This document shows, in pieces, positions 8,685 to 16,114 of a stretch of DNA of 64,000 bases. The notes under the pieces were generated by a model. The model was not told the DNA's origin. It did no database searches and saw only the letters and a program-made list of their open reading frames with translations. Within the stretch, counting starts at the first letter, position 1. The number at the start of each line of letters is the position of its first letter. The DNA is taken from NCBI RefSeq assembly GCF_000429085.1, contig NZ_AUBE01000002.1, positions 288,824 to 352,823 of the forward strand, given 5' to 3'. This stretch comes from Streptomyces flavidovirens DSM 40150. Its GTDB lineage: Bacteria; Actinomycetota; Actinomycetes; Streptomycetales; Streptomycetaceae. The position numbers were made by a program, and so were the translations under genes.

Positions 8685-9567
8685 TCACGAGCGGGGCCAC
8701 AGCCTCACAGCCGCAACAGTCACGGTGCCGTGGAAGACAAAGGCTCGCTTGCCGAACCCGGTGGCCACGGCCCGGAAGGACTTCAGCCGATTGATCAGGC
8801 GCTCGACCTCGTTCCTGCGGGCATAGTGCATCGGGGTGAAACCGGCGGGCCTGCGGCCGTTGCTGCCACGACGTCGTCGATGAGCCCGCTGGTCACGGCG
8901 CTCGGGAATGGTGTGCTTGACCTGACGGCGGCGCAGGTAACGTCGGTTGCGGCGGGAACTGTATGCTTTGTCGCCGCTGACGTGGTCTGGTCGAGTGCGC
9001 GGGTGCCCCCCCGCAGTGCCGGAAGACACGTACACGCTCCAATACGGGGATCATCTGCGGGCCATCGCCGTACTGGCCTGGCGTCACCAGCAAAGACAGG
9101 GGCCGCAGCCCGCCCTCACCAACCAAGTGAATTTTCGTGCTCAAGCCCCCGCGTGAGCGCCCCAGAGCCTCATCTGACCGGTGCTGAACGGGCCAGCTGC
9201 GCCCGCCACGCACCCGTGGAGGCTCCTTGCGAGCACCAGCGGCATGCTGATGTGCCCGGCAGACAGTGGAATCCACACTCACCATGGACCAGTCAATGCG
9301 GCCCTGCTGGTCGGCATCGGCCCGCACACTCCGAAAGATCCTCTGCCAAGTGCCATCCGCTGACCAGCGCCGATGCCGGTCGTAACAGGTCTGCCAGCTT
9401 CCAAACCGACCCGGAAGGTCCCGCCACGGGATACCGGTCCGCAGGCGGAACAAGATCCCGTTGATGACCTGCCGGTGATCCTTCCACCGCCCGCCCCGGC
9501 CGACGCTCTTCGGTAAGTGCGGCTCAAGTCGCGCCCATTCTGTATCGGTGAGATCTCCCCGCCCCAC
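8685..9567 (-). pseudogene. IS5-family transposase in two overlapping frames
   Basis: Frame one (9567 to about 9030) gives LTDTEWARLEPHLPKSVGRGGRWKDHRQVINGILFRLRTGIPWRDLP and VSVDSTVCRAHQHAAGARK, the DUF4096-type N-terminus and first catalytic Asp. Frame two (about 9035 to 8685) gives GDKAYSSRRNRRYLR, TIPER and NEVERLINRLKSFRAVATGF with the final catalytic residues. The frames join at a run of seven G/C near 9006-9012. IS427-group elements often make transposase by programmed frameshifting, so it may be functional; otherwise it is a one-base indel. Confidence 0.85.
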
Positions 9568-9660
9568 ACTGCTCTGAACGATCGGCTGCCCGGATTGTCA
9601 CCGACCCACCAAACAGGCTCTAGTGCTCTGACTGCATAGGTTCGCCGGGTTGGCGGCGTC

Positions 9661-10051
9661 GGTGCCCGGACCGACTGGACTCGGTCGTTCAACCGGTTCT
9701 CCCAGTGGGTCGGCTTCGGCAACCGCGGCGTCATCGCCGACAACGACCCCGTCGATCAGGAGAAGGCGATGAAATGCAACGCACTGCTCACGAACGCGGT
9801 GATCTTCCACAGCGCCCTGGACATCGCCGAGATCGTCCGCCATCTGCTGGAGGAGGGCTGGACGATCGAGTGGGAGGACCTGGCGCATATCTCGCTCGCC
9901 GTACCTGACCGAGCACATCAACTGGTTCGGCGAGTACAGCACGCACGAGCTGGGTATCCAGCCGCAGGCGTACGACCCGAACCTGGACGTGGACTTCGCC
10001 CCGTTGCGCGAGACGGACCCGGCCGCGGCCGGCTTCGGCACGGCCGCCTGA
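9661..10051 (+). pseudogene. Tn3-family transposase C-terminal remnant
   Basis: Two adjacent frames read QEKAMKCNALLTNAVIFHSALDIAEIVRHLLEEGWTIEWEDLAHIS and then SPYLTEHINWFGEYSTHELGIQPQAYDP, a typical Tn3 TnpA C-terminus. The shift between them fits a 4-bp duplication near 9893-9901. The N-terminal three quarters are missing. It is a dead fragment beside the IS5-like element. Confidence 0.75.
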
Positions 10052-10074
10052 ACGGCCGGGGACTGCTCGGCACC

Positions 10075-10191
10075 ATGATGTCCATGGACGATGTGCGCGA
10101 TGTCCTCACCGAGGACGGGATCAACGATCTGCTCGAAGGCGACCGCGACGCCGGATGGGACGCTGACGACGAGTACGAGTGGGTGCGGTGA
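10075..10191 (+). CDS. Small acidic ORF
   Basis: 38 codons (MMSMDDVRDVLTEDGINDLLEGDRDAGWDADDEYEWVR) starting just after the Tn3 remnant stop and ending directly before a perfect hairpin. Strongly acidic. No clear ribosome binding site and no recognised family; it could be a real small protein or a leftover. Confidence 0.3.
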   Translation: MMSMDDVRDVLTEDGINDLLEGDRDAGWDADDEYEWVR

Positions 10192-10199
10192 ACACGACC

Positions 10200-10236
10200 A
10201 GGCGCCCGGGCGGTCGCGCTTCCCGCCCGGGCGCCT
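10200..10236. terminator. Perfect 14-bp stem terminator
   Basis: AGGCGCCCGGGCGG (10200-10213) pairs fully with 10223-10236 across a 9-nt loop. It follows the small ORF and isolates the next gene at 10339. Confidence 0.75.
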
Positions 10237-10338
10237 TGACAACAGTTGGTGTTCGGGCCCGGGGTAAGCCTGCGAATCTGCGTCTTGTTCGTATGGTGAG
10301 GCGAGCTGGTACCCCCTTGATTTCTGGAGGATGTTGAC

Positions 10339-10671
10339 ATGAGCGACAAGCACAACCCCAAGCCGACCGAGGCACCCTCAAACACGAAGCCACAGCCGAA
10401 GCCGGCCACCGTAACGCTGGGCGCCCGCGGGGGCACCACCGTGCTGGTTGCCGTCGGCGGGAACACGATCCCGGCCACCCTGACCGTCGTGGACGCCAGC
10501 GGCACCCCGGTCGCCATCTACACCGCCGGACCCGCAGGACCGCAGATCACCACGAGGAACATGGTCCTGACGACGAACGATGGCCAGCCCGTTGACAACA
10601 ACCAGAACGCGCTGACCATGGGCCCGGACGGCCCCACCCTGCTGGAGGACTTCCAGTTCGTCGAGAAGTAG
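10339..10671 (+). CDS. Hypothetical protein, Lys/Pro N-terminus and beta-rich body
   Basis: 110 residues: a hydrophilic start ([22 protein letters not shown]), then a beta-rich segment ([39 protein letters not shown]). No signal peptide or membrane segment. GGAGG lies 8 bases before the ATG, which supports expression. It has its own transcription unit after a strong terminator. I do not recognise the family. Confidence 0.6.
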   Translation: MSDKHNPKPTEAPSNTKPQPKPATVTLGARGGTTVLVAVGGNTIPATLTVVDASGTPVAIYTAGPAGPQITTRNMVLTTNDGQPVDNNQNALTMGPDGPTLLEDFQFVEK

Positions 10672-10740
10672 ATACACCCGTCCGGGCGGATCTATTGACG
10701 GCGGTTGGAGCATCGGTACAGCCGTTGGCGCTGAGAACGA

Positions 10741-11001
10741 TCATGGTCCGGGCGGCACGAGTGCACTGACCCGGTTCTCGTACTCGCGTCGGGCCTTGCG
10801 CTGGGCCGGGACCGCCGGGACGCCCTGGCCGCCGTCGAGAGGCAGACAGCGGGCAAGGAGCTGACGGTGCACGGCAGGAACGGCGGTGACGCGCAGCGTG
10901 TAGCCCTGGCCGAGCCGCACGGTTACTCCCTGGTCGAGCACGGCACGCTCGACGGGCTCCAGGTCAGCGGCGTGGAGGAAGTCGGCGACCTTGCCCGGCA
11001 T
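10741..11001 (-). CDS. Hypothetical protein
   Basis: 86 residues (MPGKVADFLHAADLEPVERAVLDQGVTVRLGQGYTLRVTAVPAVHRQLLARCLPL...). Composition and length look like a real small element protein, but the ribosome binding site is weak. It lies downstream of the integrase on the same strand, 132 bp past its stop. Function unknown. Confidence 0.4.
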   Translation of the reverse strand: MPGKVADFLHAADLEPVERAVLDQGVTVRLGQGYTLRVTAVPAVHRQLLARCLPLDGGQGVPAVPAQRKARREYENRVSALVPPGP

Positions 11002-11133
11002 GTCGCCCGGCGACCCTATGTGGTCACAGCACTAGCAAGCCCGTCTGCGCCACTGGCTTGCGCTCAGCCAACGGCGCAGGATCGGGCTGTCATGCACTCG
11101 GCGCGACAGCCCGGCAGGCGAGGTCCTTCCCCA

Positions 11134-12372
11134 TCACGCGGCAGCGTCTTCGAGGACGGCCACAGTCGCGGCAGCCTTGCGCGCTTTCTTTTCTGCCTTC
11201 TCCAGCTTGGCCTTGGCCTTGGCCAGTTGCCTGGAGCGGCGCTTGTGCATCTTCTTCGAGACCTCGTCGAGGCGGTCCGGGAAGAGGTGGCCATACGTGT
11301 CCAGCGTCAGGGTCGCGGACTTGTGGCCGAGCATGGTCTGGACGACGTTGACGTCCGCTCCGCTGGCGATGGCGAGCGAGGCGGCCGTATGCCGCAGCTT
11401 GTGCGGGGTGAGCTTGAGGTGGCCAAGGCCCGCCTTGGTGACCGCCGGCGCGAAGAACCGCTGGCGGAAGTTGCGCGCCCGCAGCGGTCCGCCCTGCGGA
11501 GCGGTGAACAGCAGCTCCCCCTCCCCTCGCCCCTCGACGTGGTGCTTCAGCTCCTCGGCGAGGAACCGAGGGATCGGGACGGATCGGCGCTCGTGGTTCT
11601 TCGGCGAGTCGAGGTAGAGCTTGCCGTTGTCCTCGACGTACGCCTCAACGATGTGCGCCCGGCAGGCATCGAGGTCGACGCGCCCCACCTTCAGCGCGGA
11701 CGCCTCGCCCCAGCGCAGCCCCGTGTAGGCCAGCAGCAGGATGAAAACCCGGTACGCTCCCGCCGCGTCGGCGAGCGCTTCGGCCTGGAGGTCGTCAAGG
11801 TAGACGTGGTCAGCCGGTACCGGCTTTGGCAAGGGAACGCCGGATGCCGGGTTGAACGCCAGGCGACGGGACTTGACGGCGAAGCCGAGTACCCGACTGA
11901 GGACGACATACGCCTTGCGCACCGAGCGTGCGCTGAGCTTTCTTCCTCCCGCAGCCTCACCCGACAGCATGTCCGCCAACCATTCGGCGATGTCCTCGAA
12001 ACGGATGCGGTCAAGCGGCGTGGTGCCCCACTTGGGGATCACATGGACGTCGAGAACGCCTCGATAGCGGTTGCGAGTTGATCGCTTGAGGTGGACCTGC
12101 GCAGCCAGCCAGGACTCCGCCACCTCGGCGAACTTCACCCGTGCCGCAGCCGGGTCGCGGTAGGTGCCATCGGCGATCCGGGACTCCACCCTCGTCCGCT
12201 CGGCTTCGGCATCGACCTTTCGGGTCAGGGTCTTCATCTTGGGTTTGCCGTCCGGGTCATACCAGCGCACGCGGTAGCGCCCAGGAGGGGTGCGGCCTAC
12301 CTGCTTGGCCGCTGCCACAGCTCGCACGTACGCCGCATGCCCAATGCGGTCCTCTATCCAGACGCGCGCCAT
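11134..12372 (-). CDS. int: Tyrosine site-specific integrase
   Basis: 412 residues; integrates the element into tRNA-Arg. It has an N-terminal arm-binding region (RYRVRWYDPDGKPKMKTLTRKVDAEAE), a SAM-like core-binding domain (FAEVAESWLAAQVHLKRSTRNRYR), and the catalytic domain with TGLRWGEASAL (first Arg, near residue 219), HKLRHTAASL (His-x-x-Arg), LGH, and DTYGHLFP with the nucleophile Tyr near residue 358. The C-terminus is a Lys/Ala-rich coil. The ATG overlaps the stop of the upstream XRE gene by one base, so the two are co-translated. A longer upstream frame exists but runs through the regulator gene. Confidence 0.93.
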   Translation of the reverse strand: MARVWIEDRIGHAAYVRAVAAAKQVGRTPPGRYRVRWYDPDGKPKMKTLTRKVDAEAERTRVESRIADGTYRDPAAARVKFAEVAESWLAAQVHLKRSTRNRYRGVLDVHVIPKWGTTPLDRIRFEDIAEWLADMLSGEAAGGRKLSARSVRKAYVVLSRVLGFAVKSRRLAFNPASGVPLPKPVPADHVYLDDLQAEALADAAGAYRVFILLLAYTGLRWGEASALKVGRVDLDACRAHIVEAYVEDNGKLYLDSPKNHERRSVPIPRFLAEELKHHVEGRGEGELLFTAPQGGPLRARNFRQRFFAPAVTKAGLGHLKLTPHKLRHTAASLAIASGADVNVVQTMLGHKSATLTLDTYGHLFPDRLDEVSKKMHKRRSRQLAKAKAKLEKAEKKARKAAATVAVLEDAAA

Positions 12373-12668
12373 CAGACCCCTTCCGCGACGCCGCCGGACA
12401 CGGCGGTCGAGAAGTCGACCGAGGAAGGCCGCAGCAGCGCCAGCGGCGAGACGCCGAGAGCGTTGGCGATGGCGACGAGGTCGTCCACGTCGCAACGGCG
12501 ACGACCACGTTCGGTGCGGCTCACGACGTTGTTGGTCATCGGGCGGCCCAGCGCAGTGCAGCGCTCGGCGAGCTGCCGCTGGGTGAGGCGGCACGCCACA
12601 CGGGCTGCCTCGATATTGCGAGCGGTGCCGATTCCGGCCGGTCCGATTTCGATTGGGTAAGTAGCCAT
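12372..12668 (-). CDS. XRE-family HTH regulator, upstream of integrase
   Basis: 98 residues if started at MATYPIEIG; an upstream ATG (MDADFELQ...) would add 11. The HTH is AARVACRLTQRQLAERCTALGRPMTNNVVSRTERGRRRCDVDDLVAIANALGVSPLALL. No Shine-Dalgarno precedes either ATG, so it may be leaderless. It probably represses the integrase operon and the divergent excisionase side, binding the palindromes in the intergenic DNA. Confidence 0.8.
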   Translation of the reverse strand: MATYPIEIGPAGIGTARNIEAARVACRLTQRQLAERCTALGRPMTNNVVSRTERGRRRCDVDDLVAIANALGVSPLALLRPSSVDFSTAVSGGVAEGV

Positions 12669-12711
12669 GACGGATATCTGTAACTCGAAATCGGCGTCCA
12701 TGGCAATAGTT

Positions 12712-12723
12712 AGTTCTAGAACT
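12712..12723. promoter_or_regulatory. Palindromic candidate operator AGTTCTAGAACT
   Basis: Perfect 12-bp palindrome 44 bp upstream of the XRE start. AGAACTC repeats directly at 12718-12724 and 12728-12734. It is placed as expected for autoregulation by the XRE protein. Inference only. Confidence 0.4.
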
Positions 12724-12797
12724 CTACAGAACTCGCAGGCGCACGGGACCTCGGCGGGAATGGGCGGTTCGGTGTATCGCAAATCGCGTGGTATGGT

Positions 12798-12819
12798 CCC
12801 CGCCGCTTAAGCGGCGGGG
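12798..12819. promoter_or_regulatory. 22-bp perfect palindrome centred on CTTAAG
   Basis: The two arms CCCCGCCG and CGGCGGGG flank CTTAAG with no mismatch. It lies in the 407-bp divergent region between the XRE/integrase genes and the excisionase-like gene, just after a TATGGT sequence. It could be an operator, a transcription stop or a replication or recombination site. Confidence 0.4.
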
Positions 12820-12926
12820 CATTGGCAGGCGCCGCAGCAGGCTTGTGGCCTGCCACTTCCCTGAGACGGATCACTGAGCACGTACGCGGATTTTTCGAGC
12901 GCGAACCGGACGGGCCAGCGAACTTT

Positions 12927-12955
12927 TTGGTCAACCGGCGATTCGCTCTTACAGT
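12927..12955 (+). promoter_or_regulatory. Candidate sigma-70-type promoter for the excisionase-replication operon
   Basis: TTGGTC (12927-12932), a 17-bp spacer, then TACAGT (12950-12955), about 120 bp before the excisionase-like gene and reading toward it. Spacing is ideal and both hexamers are close to consensus. Confidence 0.4.
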
Positions 12956-13075
12956 TATGCCCTCTTCGGTTGCCCCGCCATTCGGGGCTGCTGCGGAATG
13001 CCCAGAGAGGCATGTGGACAGAGCTCGAAGCGTGTGGCTTTCTTACCCATGCCCGTCACCCGAAACTGATATGGA

Positions 13076-13306
13076 GTGCACTTGCCCAACGGATTCCCTC
13101 GCCCTGCCACGGTCGCCGAGCGCGGCGCGCTCGCCACGCCCGCTGAGATCGCGGCCTACCTCGGGGTGCCGGTGAAGACCCTCTACCAGTGGAAGTACCG
13201 GGGTATCGGCCCGAAGGTTCACAAGGTCGGTCGGCACCTGCGCTACCGCTGGCGCGAGGTCGACGCCTGGCTCGACCAGCAGACCTCGTACGACCTGACG
13301 GCATGA
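13076..13306 (+). CDS. xis: Excisionase-like helix-turn-helix protein
   Basis: 76 residues with a MerR/excisionase-type winged HTH: LATPAEIAAYLGVPVKTLYQWKYRGIGPKVHKVGRHLRYRWREVDAWLDQQT. Such proteins direct excision by the paired integrase and sit just ahead of the replication gene in actinomycete elements, as here. The GTG start at 13076 has a weak ribosome binding site. Symbol given by role; not tested. Confidence 0.8.
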   Translation: MHLPNGFPRPATVAERGALATPAEIAAYLGVPVKTLYQWKYRGIGPKVHKVGRHLRYRWREVDAWLDQQTSYDLTA

Positions 13307-13445
13307 CTCACGGGGAAACAGAGCGGCCCCTCGGCGCGCCAACGCCAGGGGTCGGAGATTCCCCTACGCATCGCCCATCCCTGAACGATTGAGCCGGTGA
13401 GGGGCGGACCTAGCCCGTCCTGCCCCTCACCAGAGAGGAACGTCT

Positions 13446-15194
13446 ATGGAGGACTCTACGTCCCCCGCCGCATCGAACGCATCCCCCAAGGTCGTCTGGC
13501 CTGCCCCTGCGGTCCCCGGCCAGGGGATCCCCTGGCGCAACGGGGGCCGGGCGGAGTCACGCCCCGCCGCCTCGGGGACCGCGGACCAGTCGCACAGTGC
13601 TGTTGGTCCGCATGCGCCGGAAGGCAGGGGCCGGTCCGCCAGCGAGACGCGGACCAACCTTCCGGTCGCGGACCGGATATCACCCGGCGCGGAATACGCG
13701 CAGGTCAGCGGCGTGCGGACCGGACCAAACGACGCGGACCACGCCGGTCCGGGCGGACCAGAGGTCGCCTTGCGCCCGGACCAGTCGCCTGGTTCCGGCG
13801 GGAGCGGACCGGAAGTCGGGGACCAGGTGGAGACTTCCGGTCAGCCGGTCCCCGAACGCGGTCCCCGAATTCCGGACGAGCGGACCACGTTCCGGGCAGA
13901 TGGTGGGGACCGGGGTCCCCACGAGTCTGCGGGGACCGTGGTCCCCGACGCCGGGTCGGGGACCGGGGACCGGGAAGGCCCCAGCGTCGAGGCGGACGCA
14001 GACGGGGCCGCGCTGCTGGATGAGCTGCGGGCGGCGGTCGGCCGGTACGTAGTGCTGCCGAACCAGGAAGCCCTGACGGCGGTCACCTTGTGGGTGGCGG
14101 CCTCTCACATCCAGCCCGCCCTTCAGCACGCGCCGCGTCTGGCGGTGGTGGGGCCGACGAAGGGGTGCGGCAAGTCCCGTGTCCTGGACGTGCTGCACGA
14201 GACCGTGCACCAGCCGATGATGACGGTGAACACCTCACCGGCAGTGGTCTTCCGTGTCATCGGCAAGAACCCGCCGACGCTGCTGGTGGACGAGGCCGAC
14301 ACCATCTTCGGCCCCAAGGCGGGCGAGAAGGAGGATCTGCGCGGCCTGCTGAACGCCGGGCACCAGCGCAACCGGCCCGCCTGGCGCATCTCCGGACCGG
14401 AGCACAAGCCCACCGCGTTCCCCACCTTCGCCATGGCAGCCCTCGCCGGCATCGGCGACCTGCCCGACACGATCATGGACCGGGCGGTCGTCATCCGCAT
14501 GCAGAAGCGCAAGCCGGGCGAGCGGATCACCCCGTTCCGCTCGCGGTACTCCGTGCCGGAACTGCACGCGGTGCGCGACCGGCTGACCGCGTGGCTAACC
14601 CCGCTGCGGAGTGCCGCTGCGGCCTACGTGCCGAAGATGCCGGTCGAGGACCGGGCTGCGGACACCTGGGAGCCGCTGGTCATCGTCGCCGACCTGGCCG
14701 GCGGCCACTGGCCCGCGCAGGCGCGTGCGGCCTGCTTGGCGATGACGCGGCACGAGGTCGTCCAGGATGAGCAGACGAGCCTGAAGACGCGGCTGCTGCG
14801 GGACATCCGCCGCGTCTTCGAGCAGGAGGGCAACAAGGAGGCCCTGCGTACGCAGGATGTGCTCGCGGCGCTGGTCCAGGACGCCGAGGCGCCGTGGGCG
14901 GAGTACGGGACCAAGGGCCTGAACGCCCACCACCTGGCCAACCTGCTGAGGGACTTCGGCATCAGTCCGGGCAACCAGCGCTTCGAGAACGGCAGGCAGG
15001 CAAAGGCGTACGCCCGCAACCAGTTCCTCGACGCCTGGGCGCGCTACTGCCCCGGCCCCGCCCAGACGGTCCCCGCACCCGGGCACGAGTTCACGCCCGC
15101 GCCGCCCGCACACGGCAAGCCGCCCGCTGCCCCGACCGGCACGCTGCCCATCGGCCCGCCCGGCGGCATCACCGGCCCCAACCGAGCCCGCTGA
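13446..15194 (+). CDS. DUF3631 ATPase, putative element replication protein
   Basis: 582 residues. The first about 190 are low-complexity Gly/Pro/Asp/Arg. The rest is a DUF3631-type P-loop ATPase: LAVVGPTKGCGKSRVLDVL (Walker A, near residue 240), PTLLVDEADTIFG (Walker B), then GHQRNRPAWRI and a sensor-like segment GDLPDTIMDRAVVIRMQKR. Such proteins occupy the replication-initiator position in Streptomyces integrative elements. The ATG at 13446 has GAGAGG upstream. The N-terminal coding region is packed with GGWCC sites, described separately. Confidence 0.85.
   Translation: MEDSTSPAASNASPKVVWPAPAVPGQGIPWRNGGRAESRPAASGTADQSHSAVGPHAPEGRGRSASETRTNLPVADRISPGAEYAQVSGVRTGPNDADHAGPGGPEVALRPDQSPGSGGSGPEVGDQVETSGQPVPERGPRIPDERTTFRADGGDRGPHESAGTVVPDAGSGTGDREGPSVEADADGAALLDELRAAVGRYVVLPNQEALTAVTLWVAASHIQPALQHAPRLAVVGPTKGCGKSRVLDVLHETVHQPMMTVNTSPAVVFRVIGKNPPTLLVDEADTIFGPKAGEKEDLRGLLNAGHQRNRPAWRISGPEHKPTAFPTFAMAALAGIGDLPDTIMDRAVVIRMQKRKPGERITPFRSRYSVPELHAVRDRLTAWLTPLRSAAAAYVPKMPVEDRAADTWEPLVIVADLAGGHWPAQARAACLAMTRHEVVQDEQTSLKTRLLRDIRRVFEQEGNKEALRTQDVLAALVQDAEAPWAEYGTKGLNAHHLANLLRDFGISPGNQRFENGRQAKAYARNQFLDAWARYCPGPAQTVPAPGHEFTPAPPAHGKPPAAPTGTLPIGPPGGITGPNRAR
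13511..13975. repeat. Cluster of GGACC/GGTCC sites
   Basis: I count 24 GGWCC sites in about 465 bp, one per 19 bp, roughly ten times what base composition predicts. They fall in all three reading frames of the DUF3631 gene (encoding GT, ADQ, GP, RT, VP and so on), so the conserved unit is DNA, not peptide. It resembles an iteron-like protein-binding array, possibly a replication origin within the initiator gene. Confidence 0.6.
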
Positions 15195-15228
15195 CCCACC
15201 TTCCCCTGGGTCCGTCTCCCTCCGTAAC

Positions 15229-15289
15229 GATCGTCCCCGCGCAGGTCAGCGCGGGGACGATCTTCCTTGCCAATACGGATCACTCCGTA
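15229..15289. other. Candidate transfer origin (oriT)
   Basis: A perfect 14-bp inverted repeat, GATCGTCCCCGCGC (15229-15242) with 15249-15262 around a 6-nt loop, is followed by a second, TACGGA-TCAC-TCCGTA (15274-15289). GGACGTGAC is repeated directly near 15331. All this lies in the 188-bp gap just before mobC, a common place for oriT. The first hairpin could instead be a terminator for the DUF3631 gene. Confidence 0.4.
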
Positions 15290-15382
15290 CCTGCGCATCT
15301 GGCCGTACCTGTGCTGACCAGCCACGCAACGGACGTGACGGACGTGACGTCGCCCTGCCCACACGCCACTGGAGCACCACCC

Positions 15383-16114
15383 ATGCCCGACAACCACGCC
15401 ACCAACACCACGTTTACCCACCGCCGCAGGGGTCTGTTCGGCCTGGCCCGACGATCAGCAGCAAGCTGGAGCGAACGAGCCTCTAACGAGGCTTCGTCCG
15501 CGCTTGCCCCCGCCCCAGGGGTGGCGGGGGAAGAGGCCGGGCGCCAGGGGGCGCCCGAGCCTGGGGTGGGAATGCCCGAGCCCAGCCCCCCGCCCGTTGC
15601 CGCCTGCCCCGCCCCGCCCGCCGAGCCGCCCGCCGATGCCCGACCGCCCGCCGATGCCCAGCCGCCCGTCGAGCAGCTTTCGTGGCGCGAGATCGATGCC
15701 CCCGTGCTGCCCGCGCTGATGAACCGCAAGCGCACTACCGAGAAGCGCGACCAGGAAAAGACCATCCGCTTCACCCCGACCGCAGTCCGCGTCATCGCCA
15801 AGGAGGCCGAGCGGCGTGGTCAGAAGTTCGCCGGGTTCGTCGGCGACGCCGCGCTCGCCGTCGCCCTCGGCAAGGCGGGCATGGCCGGCAGCCCGGAGGA
15901 CGATCCGATCCGCCCGCTGATCGAGGCCATGGAGGCACACACCATCGCGTTGAACCGCGTCGGCCGCAACCTCAACCAGATCACCGGGGCCATCCACCGG
16001 GGCGCGATCCCCGAGCACGCGCACGTCGTGCTGGACCACGTCGACCAGGCAGTCCAGCGCAGCTACCGGCTGATCGACCAGCTCGTGGCGGAGGGCACTG
16101 CGCATGGTGCCTGA
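15383..16114 (+). CDS. mobC: MobC-like mobilisation accessory protein
   Basis: 243 residues. The C-terminal half has the MobC pattern: KTIRFTPTAVRVIAKEAERRGQKFAGFVGDAAL, a ribbon-helix-helix-like DNA-binding part, then ALNRVGRNLNQITGAIHRGAIPEHAHVVLDHVDQAVQ. The N-terminal half is Pro/Ala-rich linker. GGAG lies 9 bases before the ATG at 15383. The 3' end overlaps the relaxase start by 11 bp. It should help the relaxase open oriT. Confidence 0.85.
   Translation: MPDNHATNTTFTHRRRGLFGLARRSAASWSERASNEASSALAPAPGVAGEEAGRQGAPEPGVGMPEPSPPPVAACPAPPAEPPADARPPADAQPPVEQLSWREIDAPVLPALMNRKRTTEKRDQEKTIRFTPTAVRVIAKEAERRGQKFAGFVGDAALAVALGKAGMAGSPEDDPIRPLIEAMEAHTIALNRVGRNLNQITGAIHRGAIPEHAHVVLDHVDQAVQRSYRLIDQLVAEGTAHGA

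Larger units (their letters stand above)
7020..9620. mobile_element. Candidate IS5-family element with a passenger gene
   Basis: 7020-7039 and the reverse complement of 9601-9620 match at 16 of 20 positions (GGGCGTGTCTGATGGGTCGG against GAGCCTGTTTGGTGGGTCGG). Both ends abut CTAG (7017-7020 and 9620-9623), a preferred IS427-group target. The transposase starts 53 bp inside the right end, as expected. The left end lies 1.6 kb past the transposase stop and encloses a complete unrelated gene. Either this is a passenger-bearing IS, or the left repeat comes from a second copy. Confidence 0.5.

Noticed and set aside
10867..12081. 404-codon plus-strand frame opposite the integrase
   Set aside because: Antisense shadow; the integrase catalytic motifs lie on the minus strand.
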